A stretch of 64,000 bases of DNA, taken from contig NZ_FXAZ01000002.1 in the NCBI RefSeq assembly GCF_900177815.1, positions 372,001 through 436,000 on the forward strand, given 5' to 3'. A program made the position numbers and the translations under genes. This DNA comes from Paenibacillus aquistagni. GTDB taxonomy: Bacteria; Bacillota; Bacilli; Paenibacillales; Paenibacillaceae. The notes under the pieces are model-generated. The model saw nothing but the letters and a program-made list of their open reading frames with translations, searched no databases and was not told the DNA's origin. Below are positions 24,691-35,500 of this stretch, in pieces (within the stretch, counting starts at the first letter, position 1; every line of letters begins with the position of its first letter).

Positions 24691-25372
24691 CATTTAAGGA
24701 ACCTTTGAATGAGGACAAGCCATGATTGCATATATTGAGTTTGGTAATGCAATGGAGAGTGATTCTCAGGGAACCTATTTTTCACTTCATCTGGCCTTGA
24801 ATTGACGAATGCGGATAGCAGCTTGTCTCGGTCAGTAGGTAGGATGGATGGGAGATAGACGATGGATACAGGCCGCTTTGGTCCTTTTTTACAATCAAAG
24901 TTTAAGCCTTTTGCACCTTGAAATCAGGACTCGCACCCTTTCTGTTCTTCGATAACAATAAATGATCACTATCATAAACGAAAACTATTATCAGCGCGAT
25001 GTGCGAAAAAATATTTTGTTCACACAACTTTCACATTTTCATATATGATAGAATGAAGTTCATTACTCTTTCTTCTCTCCTTATGACCTCTACATGATCT
25101 AGCACTCAAAAGCCGCTTAAGTTCTTCATGTTATCGCCTGCGCATGCCCTATTTATCCACTAGCTCTAGTTATTCTCAATGGTATATAAGCTCTATTGGA
25201 GTTTATATAAATATGCTATAGAAAGGAGCGTAGGGTATTGTTGTGTTGCTCAGACAGTAAGCAATTGCTGTCCATCTCTCGCAGGGAAAGGAGCTGGCCA
25301 AACTTTTGGAACTCTGCTGGTCGTAGTTGAATCTGGGAACAAAGATTCCCCAAATCAAAGGAGGCTGTGATT
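24691..25372. other. long upstream region of the second LPMO gene
   Basis: About 680 bp without a supported gene. AT-rich in 24950-25060. AAAGGAGG at 25357-25364 is the ribosome-binding site of the LPMO gene. I could not identify a convincing promoter or operator. Confidence 0.5.
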
Positions 25373-26722
25373 ATGTATGAACTGCGTTTGCAACACCCTT
25401 GGCTAACGAAGCTGCTGTATGGCAGCGGTATGCTGCTCGCTGCTTTGTTCTGTATGTTCTTGTTTGCTGACAAGGCGCTTGCCCATGGTTATATTGATTC
25501 TCCAGCAAGCCGTGCTTACTTGTGCAAGACAGGTGCGAATTCTGATTGCGGAGCGATCATCTACGAGCCTCAAAGCTTAGAAGCTCCCAAAGGCTTTCCA
25601 CAAGCGGGTCCTGCGGATGGCAAGATCGCTAGTGCGGGCGGCGCATTCCCTAAGCTTGATGAGCAATCCGCTACTCGCTGGTCCAAAGTAAACATTTCTA
25701 GCGGTCCTATCACATTCCATTGGACGCTGACTGCCGCTCATGCCACAACAAGCTGGAAATACTATATAACGAAGCCGAACTGGAATCCAAACGCAGCGCT
25801 GACACGCGACTCCTTCGATCTTACACCTTTCTGCTCCGTTGATTATAACGGGAAGCGTCCTCCATTCTCCTATTCTGACAACTGTAATGTTCCTGCACGC
25901 TCCGGCTATCATGTGATTCTTGCCGTTTGGGAGATTGCTGATACTGCCAACGCCTTCTACAACGTTATCGATGTGAACTTCAGCGGCAGCAATCCTGTCG
26001 ACACAGATCCGCCAACAGCTCCTACGAATCTCACCAGCACAGCAGTCACTTCCACAACGGTCTCTCTTGCTTGGAATGCTGCAACCGACAATGTAGGTGT
26101 AGCCGGTTATAAGATCTACAACGGCAGCACGCAAGTCGCTACTGTTCCAGCATCAACGCTTAATTATACGGTCACAGGTTTAACCGCTAATACTGCATAC
26201 AGCTTTACGGTTAAGGCGCATGATGCCGCTGGCAACACTTCTTCCAACAGCAATACCTTGTCTGTAACGACATCGGCTCCTGTCGTTGACACCGAGGCGC
26301 CGACAGCGCCGACTGGGCTTCATGTAATGGGCACGCCAACGTCTACGAGCGTGAATCTCATGTGGAGCGCTTCGACAGATAATGTCGGCGTTACGGGATA
26401 TCGCGTTTATCGCGGCAGCACCCTTGTCGCGACAGTATCTGGCAGCACTCTTGAGTACAACGTAACCGGGCTTACGCCTAGCACCTCTTACACATTCACG
26501 GTCAAAGCCATTGATGCCGCTGGCAATGTATCCGCAGACAGCAACAGCGTTAATGCAACAACTGCTGCTCCGCCAGCCATTCAAGCTTGGGCACCGAATG
26601 TATCCTATGCTGCTGGTACAAAAGTCACCTATAACGGCAACACGTATGAGTGCCGTCAAGCCCACACCTCTCTTGCTGGGTGGGAGCCTGCCAATGTACC
26701 TGCGCTGTGGCTGCTCGTATAG
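25373..26722 (+). CDS. AA10 lytic polysaccharide monooxygenase with two Fn3 and one CBM5/12 domain
   Basis: 449 aa from the ATG at 25373, 8 nt after AAAGGAGG. Signal peptide of 37 residues ending KALA before the copper-binding His38 ([14 protein letters not shown]). The second copper histidine is in [13 protein letters not shown]. Catalytic domain to about 205, two Fn3 modules (about 213-298 and 308-395) and a C-terminal CBM5/12 ([18 protein letters not shown] ... [14 protein letters not shown]). Extracellular oxidative cleavage of chitin or another crystalline polysaccharide. Very similar in plan and sequence to the next gene, so the two arose by duplication. Confidence 0.93.
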   Translation: MYELRLQHPWLTKLLYGSGMLLAALFCMFLFADKALAHGYIDSPASRAYLCKTGANSDCGAIIYEPQSLEAPKGFPQAGPADGKIASAGGAFPKLDEQSATRWSKVNISSGPITFHWTLTAAHATTSWKYYITKPNWNPNAALTRDSFDLTPFCSVDYNGKRPPFSYSDNCNVPARSGYHVILAVWEIADTANAFYNVIDVNFSGSNPVDTDPPTAPTNLTSTAVTSTTVSLAWNAATDNVGVAGYKIYNGSTQVATVPASTLNYTVTGLTANTAYSFTVKAHDAAGNTSSNSNTLSVTTSAPVVDTEAPTAPTGLHVMGTPTSTSVNLMWSASTDNVGVTGYRVYRGSTLVATVSGSTLEYNVTGLTPSTSYTFTVKAIDAAGNVSADSNSVNATTAAPPAIQAWAPNVSYAAGTKVTYNGNTYECRQAHTSLAGWEPANVPALWLLV

Positions 26723-26741
26723 GACCATTCGCGCATGACAT

Positions 26742-26781
26742 AAGCCCTTGTCGTCTTTTTGCGGCAAGGGCTTTAATTTTT
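26742..26781 (+). terminator. terminator of the second LPMO gene
   Basis: 12-bp stem with one mismatch (26742-26753 with 26762-26773), followed by TAATTTTTT. Confidence 0.88.
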
Positions 26782-27036
26782 TACACATTTTAACAAGAAA
26801 GTATTAATGCCATGTAATACTATGACAATTATCACACCCTAATATTTTTTTCTTGACAATAGTCGGGGGGCATGACTTAATATAAAGCTATACTTCCATA
26901 TTTATAACTCCGATAACTTCATTACACAATCCGCTTAGATTGGAACAACGAGATAATACCACCTAATTTTCGTCCATCAGCTCATTTTTTCGTGTTTTTT
27001 ATGTGCAACTTGTGACGCTGTAAGTATTTTTCATCT

Positions 27037-27050
27037 TGAACGCGTTTACA
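27037..27050. promoter_or_regulatory. candidate catabolite-responsive (cre) site
   Basis: TGAACGCGTTTACA fits the cre consensus TGWNANCGNTNWCA at all but one fixed position. It lies about 300 bp upstream of the third LPMO gene, in an otherwise featureless 560-bp AT-rich region. CcpA control of polysaccharide-degrading genes is common in Bacilli. Confidence 0.4.
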
Positions 27051-27343
27051 TTCAACTTCAGAATCCACCTCTCAGATGAACATTTCTCTATTCCGTTTGA
27101 CGTTGTATATGGACTCATCATGAGTTTATATAATGATCTTCAAGATGGAAGCGCATTAATTTTCTATCTCCGAAGGTTAAATCGCATTAATTCTCTATCT
27201 CAATACTGCAAAGGAGGAATCAACACAAACGAAATATTGGACAACCAGATAACTTCATGTACCGCTCAGCTGTTCGACAAATTGTAGTGACACATGGTTT
27301 TCAGTATTGGTTGACAATCAAACCCTACGAGGAGGAAGATGAT

Positions 27344-28693
27344 ATGAATACTTTGCGTTTAAACAATAATACGCTGCTGAATAAGGCACTGATTACATTT
27401 GGTGCTGCTGCAGTCGCGATCATTTGTATGGTATTGTTTGCTGATAAAGCGCTTGCACACGGCTATGTTGATGGTCCTGCAAGCCGTGCTTACTTGTGTA
27501 AGACAGGTGCAAATACGGATTGTGGAGCTATCGTATACGAGCCGCAAAGCTTGGAAGCGCCAAAAGGCTTCCCTCAAGCTGGTCCTGCGGATGGCAAGAT
27601 CGCTAGTGCAGGCGGCGCCTTCCCTAAATTGGACGAGCAGTCCGCTACTCGCTGGTCTAAAGTTAATATTCAGCCTGGACAAGTTACGTTCAACTGGACA
27701 TTAACCGCAAACCATGCAACTGCAAGCTGGAAATATTACCTGACTAAGCCGAACTGGAATCCAAATGAGCCATTGTCCCGCAACTCCTTTGACCTGACTC
27801 CATTCTGCTCTGTTGCTTACGATGGCACCCAGCCTCCGAAGAACTATTCCGATACTTGTAACGTTCCTTCCGGTCGTACAGGATACCATGTTATCCTTGC
27901 GGTATGGGAAGTTGCTGACACACCAAATGCCTTCTACAACGTTATTGACGTAAACTTTGGCGGCAGCACGCCTGGAGACACGCAAGCTCCTACTGCTCCA
28001 ACTGGCTTGCAAGCTGGAACTCCTGCTTCAACAAGCGTAGCTTTGTCTTGGAACGCAGCTACAGACAATGTTGGCGTAACAGGTTATAACGTTTACAACG
28101 GCAGCACATTGGTTGCTACTGTAACAGGTACAAGCTATACGGTTACAGGCTTGACTTCCAACACTGCCTATACGTTCACTGTTAAAGCGGTTGACGCTGC
28201 TGGCAACGTATCTCCGGCAAGCAACGCTGTATCCGTAACAACAGCTCCAGTTGTGGTGGACAACCAAGCGCCTACAGCACCAACAGGCCTGCACGTTATG
28301 GGAACACCTACATCCTCCAGCGTGAACCTGATGTGGAGCGCTTCTACAGATAATGTTGGTGTAACAGGCTACCAAATCTTCAAGGGTTCTACACTTGTCG
28401 CTACAGTGTCTGGTACAACTTTGGAGTACATTGTAACAGGTCTTAGCGCAAGCACAGCTTACACGTTCACCGTGAAAGCAATCGATGCTGCTGGCAATGT
28501 ATCCGCTGCAAGCAATGCGATCAGCGCTACAACGGCTGCTCCTTCCGCTGCGCAAGCATGGGCAGCAGGCGTTGCTTACACTGCTGGTACAGTAGTAGTA
28601 TACAATGGTGTTGAGTATGAATGCTTACAGCCTCACACTTCCCTTGCTGGCTGGGAGCCTCCATTTGTAGCAGCTTTGTGGAAATTGAAATAA
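27344..28693 (+). CDS. AA10 lytic polysaccharide monooxygenase with two Fn3 and one CBM5/12 domain
   Basis: 449 aa from the ATG at 27344, with AGGAGGAAG upstream; the longer frame from 27257 has no site. Signal peptide of 38 residues, mature His39 ([14 protein letters not shown]), second copper histidine in [13 protein letters not shown]. Two Fn3 modules and a C-terminal CBM5/12 ([18 protein letters not shown] ... [14 protein letters not shown]). Tandem paralogue of the preceding gene, but with its own 620-bp upstream region and terminator, so the two can be regulated separately. Confidence 0.93.
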   Translation: MNTLRLNNNTLLNKALITFGAAAVAIICMVLFADKALAHGYVDGPASRAYLCKTGANTDCGAIVYEPQSLEAPKGFPQAGPADGKIASAGGAFPKLDEQSATRWSKVNIQPGQVTFNWTLTANHATASWKYYLTKPNWNPNEPLSRNSFDLTPFCSVAYDGTQPPKNYSDTCNVPSGRTGYHVILAVWEVADTPNAFYNVIDVNFGGSTPGDTQAPTAPTGLQAGTPASTSVALSWNAATDNVGVTGYNVYNGSTLVATVTGTSYTVTGLTSNTAYTFTVKAVDAAGNVSPASNAVSVTTAPVVVDNQAPTAPTGLHVMGTPTSSSVNLMWSASTDNVGVTGYQIFKGSTLVATVSGTTLEYIVTGLSASTAYTFTVKAIDAAGNVSAASNAISATTAAPSAAQAWAAGVAYTAGTVVVYNGVEYECLQPHTSLAGWEPPFVAALWKLK

Positions 28694-28715
28694 GCTTCGG
28701 CTTCGTATAAGTCAC

Positions 28716-28757
28716 AAAGGATGGCTTACGTTCGTCTGAACGTAAGCCATCCTTTTT
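28716..28757 (+). terminator. terminator of the third LPMO gene
   Basis: Perfect 18-bp stem (28716-28733 with 28738-28755), 4-nt loop, then TTTTTC. Very strong. Confidence 0.95.
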
Positions 28758-28768
28758 CTGCATCATCG

Positions 28769-28820
28769 TTTTTCTTTATCAGTTTTCTTCATCGCTTTTC
28801 TTCATCATTTTTTCTTCATC
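28769..28820. repeat. short imperfect tandem repeat
   Basis: Four imperfect copies of TTTTCTTCATC spaced 13-14 bp, between the LPMO terminator and the 3' end of the fucosidase gene. Confidence 0.55.
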
Positions 28821-28871
28821 ATAAGCTCAATGCGTAACAATCCGTACGAGAAACGACGCTTTATACCTTAT

Positions 28872-30674
28872 CTAATCCGGTTTCTTAACCAGCCTCACCG
28901 ATCGAAGCTTAACCTTGTCAGCCTGCCATATCTCTGTGAATGTCGGATTGCGTCCTTTAATCAAGGTAGACATTAGGTCCATGGGGTAAACACCTGGCGT
29001 GTGAATATGAATCTCCCCTAGGATTGATATCATCTCGGAATAAGGGTGCTGGCAAGCTGGAGAATCGCTAATTTCGCTATCCTCTGCAGGGATCGAACGC
29101 AGCACTTGATCCGCCAGCCTCAGCTGCACGCCTTCTCCAAATGCTTCTTGAAAATCAGCATCATGACGCTTAAAGCTTGTAATCTGTACCTCATAAGTCC
29201 CTTGCTCCGGAATCATAATGCTCCACGCCGCCGTGCGCGAGACAGCCGGACTTAGCTTCGAACGGTTTGCTTCCGGCTTCTGTTCGCTCGAATTACCTGA
29301 ATCATTCGAATCATTCCAATCATTCTCTGTTATCTCTCCCGTCTTAATATCAACGGTTAACACCCCAGAAGGCAGCACCATAATTTGTGGATCGACCTCT
29401 ACGCGTCCCTCCATCTCCAGTACCACGACCGTAACGGTCTGGTCGAATGGAGCCTTAGGCAGCCTTATTTGGAGCCCAGCTCCTGTATGCTGTTCATCCT
29501 GGCTGTCAGCGCATGATTGCTGACAGGACAAGGGCTGCTGCTTCCTATCTGCAAGCCAATAAGCACGCTTCACCTTGCTTAGGATGCCATTAATCCGAAG
29601 TGCCGACTTCGGCCAGCGCTCATTATCGATATGCAAAAAGAGCTGGTTCTCCTTCATCGTAATCGCTCCCCAGTCCATCTCGTATGGAAAAGGAGAAGCG
29701 GTTGCTCCGTAGATGGCATCCGCATTGCGACGAAGCCAGTCGCCAATCTGCTCCAGCCGCTGTACCGACTCCTCCGGAATGATGCCTTGAGGAGACGGGC
29801 CTACGTTAAGGAGCAGATTGCCTCCCTTGCTCACAATATTCACCAGCTTGCGAATCAGCGAGCCCGTCGTCTTCCAACGCTGATCGCGCGGACTAAAGCC
29901 CCAAGTCTCATTCAAGGTCATAGGCGTTTCCCATGGCCTTGTGTCTTCTCCGTACATGGGCGTCTCATTGTCCCCTTTGGACTGATAATCTCCTAGCCCT
30001 TTGTAATGGCTGACACGACTATTCATGAGACAGTTCGGCTGCAGGCGCCGTACATGGTTCATCATGTCGATGCTATCCTCGTATGACAAGCCGCCTGCCG
30101 TATCGAACCAGATCAGTCCAATGTCGCCATACTTCGTTAGCAGCTCTTGAATCTGCGGCTTCACCAGTTCATTCCAGTATGTTGGAAAGTGCTTCTCCCC
30201 CATGTTGTAATCCCACGTATTGTTAGCTGCATTATGGACCGAATGGGGATGATGCCAGTCGATCACATGCGAATAATAGAAGCAGAGCTTGATGTCTTCT
30301 TCTCTGCACACCTGCGCAAGCTCTTGCAGCGGATCACGGCGATAAGGCGTCGCTTGTACCATATTGAACGGCTCTGTCTTCGAATCATACATGGCAAATC
30401 CATCATGATGCTTCGCAGTAATCACGATGTATTTCATCCCTGCCCGCTTCGCAATGGCAACCCACGTCTTTGCATCAAAGGCTTGAGGCTCAAATTCATC
30501 CGCAAGCCGCTCATACTCCTTGACCGGAATCTTTGCCCCATACATATGCCACTCTCCCTTTCCTGGAATGGCATATAATCCCCAGTGAATAAACATTCCG
30601 AACTTAGCATCAGTCCACCACTTCATTCGCTCTTCTTGTCCTCGCATTTCTTCCTTATTCAACATTTGGCTCAT
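28872..30674 (-). CDS. alpha-L-fucosidase, GH29
   Basis: 600 aa retaining glycosidase that removes alpha-linked fucose from glycans. Catalytic domain: KFGMFIHWGLYAIPG (about 24-38), KYIVITAKHHDGFAMY, and nucleophile Asp191 in GLIWFDTAGG. The region SKGGNLLLNVGPSPQG marks the end of the barrel at about 300, followed by beta-sandwich domains. There is no signal peptide, so it is intracellular. Start with GGGAGG upstream. Monocistronic, divergent from a sugar-binding lipoprotein gene that could feed it, although no permease genes are adjacent. Confidence 0.92.
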   Translation of the reverse strand: MSQMLNKEEMRGQEERMKWWTDAKFGMFIHWGLYAIPGKGEWHMYGAKIPVKEYERLADEFEPQAFDAKTWVAIAKRAGMKYIVITAKHHDGFAMYDSKTEPFNMVQATPYRRDPLQELAQVCREEDIKLCFYYSHVIDWHHPHSVHNAANNTWDYNMGEKHFPTYWNELVKPQIQELLTKYGDIGLIWFDTAGGLSYEDSIDMMNHVRRLQPNCLMNSRVSHYKGLGDYQSKGDNETPMYGEDTRPWETPMTLNETWGFSPRDQRWKTTGSLIRKLVNIVSKGGNLLLNVGPSPQGIIPEESVQRLEQIGDWLRRNADAIYGATASPFPYEMDWGAITMKENQLFLHIDNERWPKSALRINGILSKVKRAYWLADRKQQPLSCQQSCADSQDEQHTGAGLQIRLPKAPFDQTVTVVVLEMEGRVEVDPQIMVLPSGVLTVDIKTGEITENDWNDSNDSGNSSEQKPEANRSKLSPAVSRTAAWSIMIPEQGTYEVQITSFKRHDADFQEAFGEGVQLRLADQVLRSIPAEDSEISDSPACQHPYSEMISILGEIHIHTPGVYPMDLMSTLIKGRNPTFTEIWQADKVKLRSVRLVKKPD

Positions 30675-30969
30675 TTGCGTCCCTCCCTGACATCAGTTAT
30701 ATCTTGAATGGTTATCCTGTGGTTCAAGCCGTATAGATGAAGCAGTCTAGATCTCATTGTAAGAGAAGCATCAGAAGATACTACCTTCACTTTTTCAGGC
30801 CGACTGACATATTTAAAGGTACACTGCTACATTTACAACTGAGACTAACAATTTTAGCGATAACATTGAATTGTTCTTCGACCGTTCATATACTGATTCC
30901 GAAGGATCGCCACCATCCTTGATTGGCTTATATCCGGAATTTATCTATAAGGAGGCAGAAAACGAGACG

Positions 30970-32385
30970 ATGAAAAAGGCTAAGATGAATAAGAGCCGCC
31001 AATTCCTTGCCGGAACGGCAGCAGGAACAACATCCCGCAGTTGGCGTATGTTCCTGCTGATGGTCATGCTGATGTTTGCCACAGCGTGCTCAAGCACTGC
31101 ACCCAGCTCAGAATCTTCATCTATGCCAGCTCAGACAACTAAGGAGAGCAAAATTGAAAACGCTTCCGAATCAAAACCATCTGATCCCCCGAAAGACACG
31201 ATTGATCATCCCGTCACCTTGACCTTCATGGCTCCCTGGGATGAAGAGAGCTTCGCATCCAGAGTCAAGAATCACGTAGAAGCCAAGTTCCCCCATGTAA
31301 CGATGGAGCTCATTTCCCAAGTAGTGGACGAAAAAGAGCTGCAGGAGACGTTCGCCCAAGGCATTGTGCCTGACATTCTGCTCGCCCATCGCGGCTTCGC
31401 TGTCTTGAAGAAGGTCGATATGCTGTATCCGCTCGATGATATGATTGCTTCTCACGAGCTTGATCTAAGCAAGATTCGAAGCGGTGCTATCGACTTCCTG
31501 CGTGCCCGCGATCCGGATGGCGAGCAGCGCTTGCTTGGACTCCCAATTGAGGAGATCATGAATGGCGTCTTCTACAACAAAGCCATCTTCGATAAGTTCG
31601 GCGTCGAGTACCCCCATGACGGCATGACTTGGGATGAGATTATCGAGTTGGCCAAGCAAGTAACCGGAGAGCGAGATGGCATCGCATATCGCGGACTTGT
31701 CTTCAATTCCTTTCAGTTGACCGTGCCATTGATGCAGCTGTCAGCGCAAGGGGTCGGTCCGGACGGAAACGTGAATTTTGCTAACAATCCCGCCTTTACA
31801 CAATACTATGAGCTGATGAAAAAGATCATTGCCATCCCAGGCAATTACCCTGAGGAATCAAAGGCCTCCTTCAGCAATCAACAGATCACCATGTTTATGA
31901 CAAGCGCTAATGCCTTTGAATCCTACAGCAAGGTAGAGGGACTGGACTTTGATGTGGTAAGCATGCCTTCCTGGCCGGATAAGCGCAATGTCGGCTCGTT
32001 TGCCAATCCTTTTTCCTATACCATCAGTCCTCACAGCCCATACAAGGAAGAAGCCTTCATCGTGCTGAAGTATCTTGTATCAGAAGAGATGCAAACGATC
32101 CTTCATCGCAATACCTCAGGAACCGTTCTGGAGCTGCCTGCTCTGTATGATCAGTTTGGCGCTGACAAGATTATGGATGACCGCAGCTTTCATTTTTCCA
32201 GCCTATATATGGAGCAAGCTCCTATGCCTGCCTTTACCTCCTACGATCCGGAGACCAAATTCTATGCTTTTTTAAGAGACCGATTCAAGGAATTCCAAGG
32301 GATGAAGGAGGATATACCCACTTACCTGAGAACGCTAGAGGAGGAATATCGTCAGATACTGAGAGAGGAAGCCGAAGCAAATTAA
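30970..32385 (+). CDS. family 1 extracellular solute-binding lipoprotein
   Basis: 471 aa from the ATG at 30970 (AAGGAGG upstream). A long N-terminal region with paired arginines leads to a hydrophobic helix and a lipobox (MFATACSS). The body has the periplasmic-binding-protein type 2 fold of carbohydrate transporters (LTFMAPWDEESFASRV; FAQGIVPDILLAHRG; NGVFYNKAIFDKFGVEYP). Unlike usual, no permease or ATPase genes flank it, so it must work with a distant transporter or as a sensor. Divergent from the GH29 fucosidase. Confidence 0.88.
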   Translation: MKKAKMNKSRQFLAGTAAGTTSRSWRMFLLMVMLMFATACSSTAPSSESSSMPAQTTKESKIENASESKPSDPPKDTIDHPVTLTFMAPWDEESFASRVKNHVEAKFPHVTMELISQVVDEKELQETFAQGIVPDILLAHRGFAVLKKVDMLYPLDDMIASHELDLSKIRSGAIDFLRARDPDGEQRLLGLPIEEIMNGVFYNKAIFDKFGVEYPHDGMTWDEIIELAKQVTGERDGIAYRGLVFNSFQLTVPLMQLSAQGVGPDGNVNFANNPAFTQYYELMKKIIAIPGNYPEESKASFSNQQITMFMTSANAFESYSKVEGLDFDVVSMPSWPDKRNVGSFANPFSYTISPHSPYKEEAFIVLKYLVSEEMQTILHRNTSGTVLELPALYDQFGADKIMDDRSFHFSSLYMEQAPMPAFTSYDPETKFYAFLRDRFKEFQGMKEDIPTYLRTLEEEYRQILREEAEAN

Positions 32386-32502
32386 CAGCTTGTCGCTACT
32401 ATCGCTGTAATCGTGCAACAAGCTCGCGATACTGTCTGCTGGGGCTGGGAATGCGTGCAGCTCATGATTATCGCCTCCACAAACAACGTTCATTCTTATA
32501 AA

Positions 32503-32535
32503 AAGTGGCTGCCCTTCAAGGCAGCCACTTCCTGA
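32503..32535 (-). terminator. terminator of the FtsX-type exporter operon
   Basis: Perfect 11-bp stem AAGTGGCTGCC (32503-32513) / GGCAGCCACTT (32520-32530). On the minus strand TTTTTATAAG follows. Confidence 0.85.
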
Positions 32536-32550
32536 GATATGCAATCCTTG

Positions 32551-35500
32551 CTATTCAACTGATTTTAATGCCTCAATCATGTCAATCTTCTTCAGCTTCA
32601 GGTGCATGGAGGCCATCACAACGCCAGAGAACAGCAGCGTCAGCAGCCCTGCATAGACATAGCTGCTTCCATGAATGGTAGGACTGAACATCATCGCATC
32701 CAATTCTGCCGTATCGAGAACAAAGCGATGGAGAACGATGCCGAGAAAACTTCCCACAAAGATGCCAAGCACGGTAAGAATCATATTCTCACGGTAAATA
32801 TACATCGTGACTTCTTTATCGTAGAAGCCAAGCACCTTGATCGTTGATAGCTCGCGAATTCGCTCTGAGACATTGATGTTCGTTAGATTGTAGAGAACAA
32901 CGAACGCAAGCGCTGCTGCAGAAATGATCAGCACCACGACGACCACATTCATGCTGTCCATCGTATCATTGAACGCATCGCTTACACCGCTCGTGAAGCT
33001 GACCATCGCGACACGCTTATTCGCATGCAGCTGTTCGCCGAATTGGTCCTCCCATGCTTGATCCACCTGTTCAAAGTTCAGCAGCTGCGTATTCAGCTTA
33101 GCTTCCGCTCCGAACACCTGCTTATAATAATCCGGCTTCATGTACACATAGTGCATCGCGTAGTTTTCCGTCATGCCCGCCACGGTTAATTCAAAGCTCT
33201 CTCCGTTATTATTCTGCAAGGTGAGTGTGCTGCCTTTCTCCAAATCAAACAGCTTCGCGAGCTTCTCCGTAACCACGACCCCTTCGTCAGGGAGCTTGAC
33301 GGGCTCCGTTTGTTTCCTTCCTTTGATTACAACGAATTCGGATAAATTCTGGTCTGATTCTGGAACGAATAAGTGCACGTCTTGATTGTTAACACCCTTC
33401 TCCACAGCGGTCATTGCTTCTTGGGCCACATTTAGACTCGCCGTCACCTCAGGAGTGCCTGCAATCAGCTCATTGTATTCATCAACCACTTGCTTGCTGC
33501 TGTCGTCTTGGAATACAACTGCCGCTTGATACTTCATAATTTTCCCATATTGAAGCGGTGCAATATCGCCAATGGAATCCTTGAGACCGAATCCCGTCAA
33601 TATAAGTGCAGTACAGCCTGCTACGCCGCATACCGTCATAAACATCCGCTGCTTGTATCGGAACAGATTGCGCGCTGTCACCTTGCCCGTGAAGCTGAGC
33701 TGATTCCAGATGAAGCCGATTCGCTCAAGCATTATGCGAGAGCCGCTCTTCGGTGCTCTTGGCCGCATCAGAACCGATGCGTTGCTCTTCAGTTCGACAC
33801 GAGTTGCCACCATGGCGGTCAAGGTCGTACATAACACGGCCACACCTAATGAGATCAGACTATAGCTCATATAGAAGTTGGTGCGCACCGCTGGCAAATT
33901 ATAAAGGGTGCCATATGCATCATAGATAATACGCGGGAAGAAAGTATAACCAATCGCAAGACCTGCCGCCGCCGCGGATACACTTGCAAGACTTGCATAG
34001 ACGAAAAACTTCTTCATAATATCACGGTTGCTATACCCAAGCGCCTTCATCGTACCGATCTGCAGACGCTGCTCTTCAACCATGCGCGTCATAGTCGTCA
34101 AGCTTACAAGTGCCGCGATCAGGAAGAAGAAGACAGGAAATGCTGTCGCGATGGATGCAAGTCGATCCGCATTATCGCTGTATTCGGTGTATCCGGGATT
34201 GACGCTGCGATCGAAGACGAAGACCTTAGGCAGCTCCAGCTTATCAAGCTCCTTCTGACCATCCGCAATCTCACGTTCTCCGTCAGCAATGTCACGTTCG
34301 GCCTTCGCCTTCTCTTCTTCATAGGTCTTCAAGCCGTCTTCATAATCGGCTCTGCCCTTGTCTAGATCAGCCTTTGCTTCAGCCAGCTTCGCTTCGCCTT
34401 CTTGCTTGGCTGCAGCCAGATCCTTCGTCCCTTGCTTCCATTCCGCTTCACCAGAAGCAAGCTTCTGCTCTGCGGCCTTCAGCTGGGACAAGCCGGCATT
34501 CAACTCCTGCTTCTGCTTATTCAATTCCTGCTCGGCGGCATGCAGCTTAGAAGCCGCCTGCTTGAGCCCCTGCTCGAATTGATCAGCAGCCTGCTTGAGC
34601 GTATCGCCATCTACGCTCCCTGCCATGTAGCCAGCAACAACCTGCCCAAGCTTCGAGTCTGCAGCCTCAGCTCCGCTAATAAGCGATTGGCGCTGCTCTT
34701 CAGGAATCGCATCCGGCGGAAGCGCAGCTACCTGAATCAGAGATTGAGCCAGCTGCTTGCCGGCTGCAAGCTTCGGTTCTAGCTGCTGCTTCTGCGTAGC
34801 GAGCTGCTGCTCTCCCTTTTCCAGCTGAGCTTGTCCTTCTGTGAGCTTCGTGCGATTCGCTGTCAATTGGGCCTTGCCTTGATCGAGCTCACGCTTCGCT
34901 TGATTGAGCTGTGCCTGCCCCTTCGCAAGCTCTGACTCAAGCTGATTCATACCATCTTGATAGCTTTGCTCGCCTTCATCAAGCTGGGCTTTCGCATCCT
35001 TCAGCTTGTCACCGGCTTCTTGAAGCTGCTGCTTGCCTTCCGCAACCTTAACTTTTGCATCGTCAAGCTTCTGCTGCCCTTCAGCCTTCACTTCCTCCAG
35101 CCGTTCCTCAGGACGCGGTGCGAAGGCCTGCTCAATGGCTTCCATATGCTTCTCTACACGCTCATCATATAGAGCGGTATATGGCGTGAGGGAAGCCGTG
35201 TCCTTAAAGGTGAGATACGCTTCCGTATATACCGATAACTTAAAATCTTGATCTGGAATAACAGCGAAGACATCCGCTGTCCCCTTGCCGATGCGGCTTG
35301 TTCCGCGGCCCATGCTGCTTATAAACTGCGGGCTTTTGACCTTGCCTACAATCTTGTATTCCAAGGTGCGAAAGGTATCCCCCAGCTTCGCATCGGGGTC
35401 TGGATTCGTTAAGGCAATTGTATCTCCAACCTTAAACCGCTGTCCCCGCTCACTGGCATCGACCACCATCTCCCCAGATGCCTCGGGCAATCTTCCTTCC

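Noticed and set aside
24960-25000. Possible second Fur box upstream of the LPMO gene
   Set aside because: The ATGAT/ATCAT dyad matches the 7-1-7 consensus too poorly.
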